NCBI GenBank assembly: GCA_017410455.1
Contig: JAFQQT010000037.1
Location: 1 to 64,000, forward strand
DNA length: 64,000 nucleotides
Direction of reading: 5' to 3'
From: Clostridia bacterium
GTDB lineage: Bacteria > Bacillota > Clostridia > Christensenellales > Aristaeellaceae
The notes beneath the pieces are model-generated. The model worked only from the letters and a program-made list of their open reading frames with translations. It was not told the origin of the DNA and did no database searches. Below, in pieces: positions 63,510 through 64,000 of this stretch. The translations under genes and the position numbers were made by a program. Within the stretch, counting starts at the first letter, position 1, and each line of letters opens with the position of its first letter.

Positions 63510-64000
63510 ATGCCTCATACCGAACCGATCCCCTATGCATGGGAGGCACGGGACGCCTCCGTGCTGGCGCACCGCTTCGCCCTGCCGGCGAAACTGCCGC
63601 CCTACACGGCGCTGACCGTCAGCCCCGGCCAGCGGGGCCTGGTCTTCCTGGGCAACGCCACCTATGTGCTGGAAAACGCCGGGCTGCACCTGATCACGGC
63701 CTCGCTGATCCACACCATCGCCGAGGGCGCGGAGTTCTCCCTGGAGGCGTTCGACGGCGCCATCCTGCCCTACAACGCCCGAATCACGCTCTTCGACATG
63801 CGCCCCAGGCTCTGGCCCTGCGAGACCATCGACCTTGTGAGCGCCAACGGCGAGCATGCGACGATCAACCTGAGCCTGAGCTTCCGCGCCGAGGATGTGG
63901 CGAAGCTGGATGCCTGCGGCGCCACGTTCCAGCCCGCAGGCGATGACCGCCAGATGCGCCTGGATGACCCCGTCATCACCGAGGCCTTCCGCCGCGCCAT
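63510..64000 (+). CDS. SPFH-like protein, 3' end outside the window
   Basis: 163 codons visible. The frame MPHTEPIPYAWEARDASVLA then HRFALPAKLPPYTALTVSPG, QRGLVFLGNATYVLENAGLH and LITASLIHTIAEGAEFSLEA resembles the SPFH (band 7) domain of the YdjI/virion-core-like group (L-V-x-GQ-x-x-x-F...G...L). It starts 19 bases after the LRR gene with GGAGGTG, so it is the third gene of the operon. Assignment is moderate because the protein is cut off. Confidence 0.55.
   Translation, partial: MPHTEPIPYAWEARDASVLAHRFALPAKLPPYTALTVSPGQRGLVFLGNATYVLENAGLHLITASLIHTIAEGAEFSLEAFDGAILPYNARITLFDMRPRLWPCETIDLVSANGEHATINLSLSFRAEDVAKLDACGATFQPAGDDRQMRLDDPVITEAFRRA

Overview
This is a GC-rich stretch of chromosome from a spore-forming, low-complexity-promoter Firmicute, most likely an uncultured high-GC Clostridia species of the gut or rumen type. 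The evidence is an intact spo0A, an alpha/beta small acid-soluble spore protein gene, a separate Spo0A effector-domain-like gene, AddB-type recombination, BspA-like leucine-rich surface proteins, a GH78 rhamnosidase, strong AGGAGG ribosome sites and TTGACA/TATAAT promoters. The species itself cannot be named from this window.

Layout. 1-12 kb is core chromosome: the 3' part of gyrA, a GNAT acetyltransferase, a transglutaminase-like protein, thrC with two paralogous small proteins, a P-loop ATPase behind a Fur-like box, addB, and rlmD. A tRNA-Trp gene follows at 12.1 kb, then a decayed gene, a secreted beta-helix protein, a stand-alone Spo0A-effector-like protein and an alpha-L-rhamnosidase. 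17.5-33.6 kb is an AT-richer mobile island at the 3' end of spo0A. 33.4-43 kb is the spo0A neighbourhood: spo0A itself, a zinc-ribbon/TPR membrane protein, an HD hydrolase, HEAT and TPR proteins, hslO, a methyltransferase, a SASP and a DUF624-type membrane protein, all on the minus strand. 43-64 kb holds a small autoregulated membrane-protein/HTH operon, phosphoglucomutase, a BspA-like protein, a VanZ/MetY/NUDIX group, a membrane MutS-like ATPase, a nitroreductase/sirtuin/TPR/tgt/RluA group, an RlmI-like methyltransferase, Xaa-Pro aminopeptidase and a serine acetyltransferase. At the right edge is an operon of a TIR-domain protein, a zinc-ribbon LRR protein and a truncated SPFH-like protein.

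The most unusual object is the mobile island. The 3' end of spo0A occurs three times in direct orientation (17471-17617, 23581-23954, and the end of the intact gene at 33450). Just inside each of the two right-hand copies sits a related, catalytically complete tyrosine recombinase. This reads as two tandem integrative elements that use the conserved IEVAWS codons of the Spo0A helix-turn-helix as attachment site and rebuild the gene on insertion. Both elements carry an SF2-type ATPase and the same five-gene operon: a 91-residue protein, an ArdC-like zincin, two tiny proteins and a serine recombinase. The two operon copies are about 2.5 kb each, nearly identical by eye, and inverted relative to one another. 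I see no relaxase, conjugation, capsid or terminase gene, so the element class is unclear.

How genes work together: thrC and MetY serve threonine/methionine supply, with a serine acetyltransferase for cysteine. hslO, the TPR and HEAT proteins and the HD protein look like one long transcription unit. tgt, the RluA synthase and the RlmI-like enzyme form an overlapping RNA-modification set.
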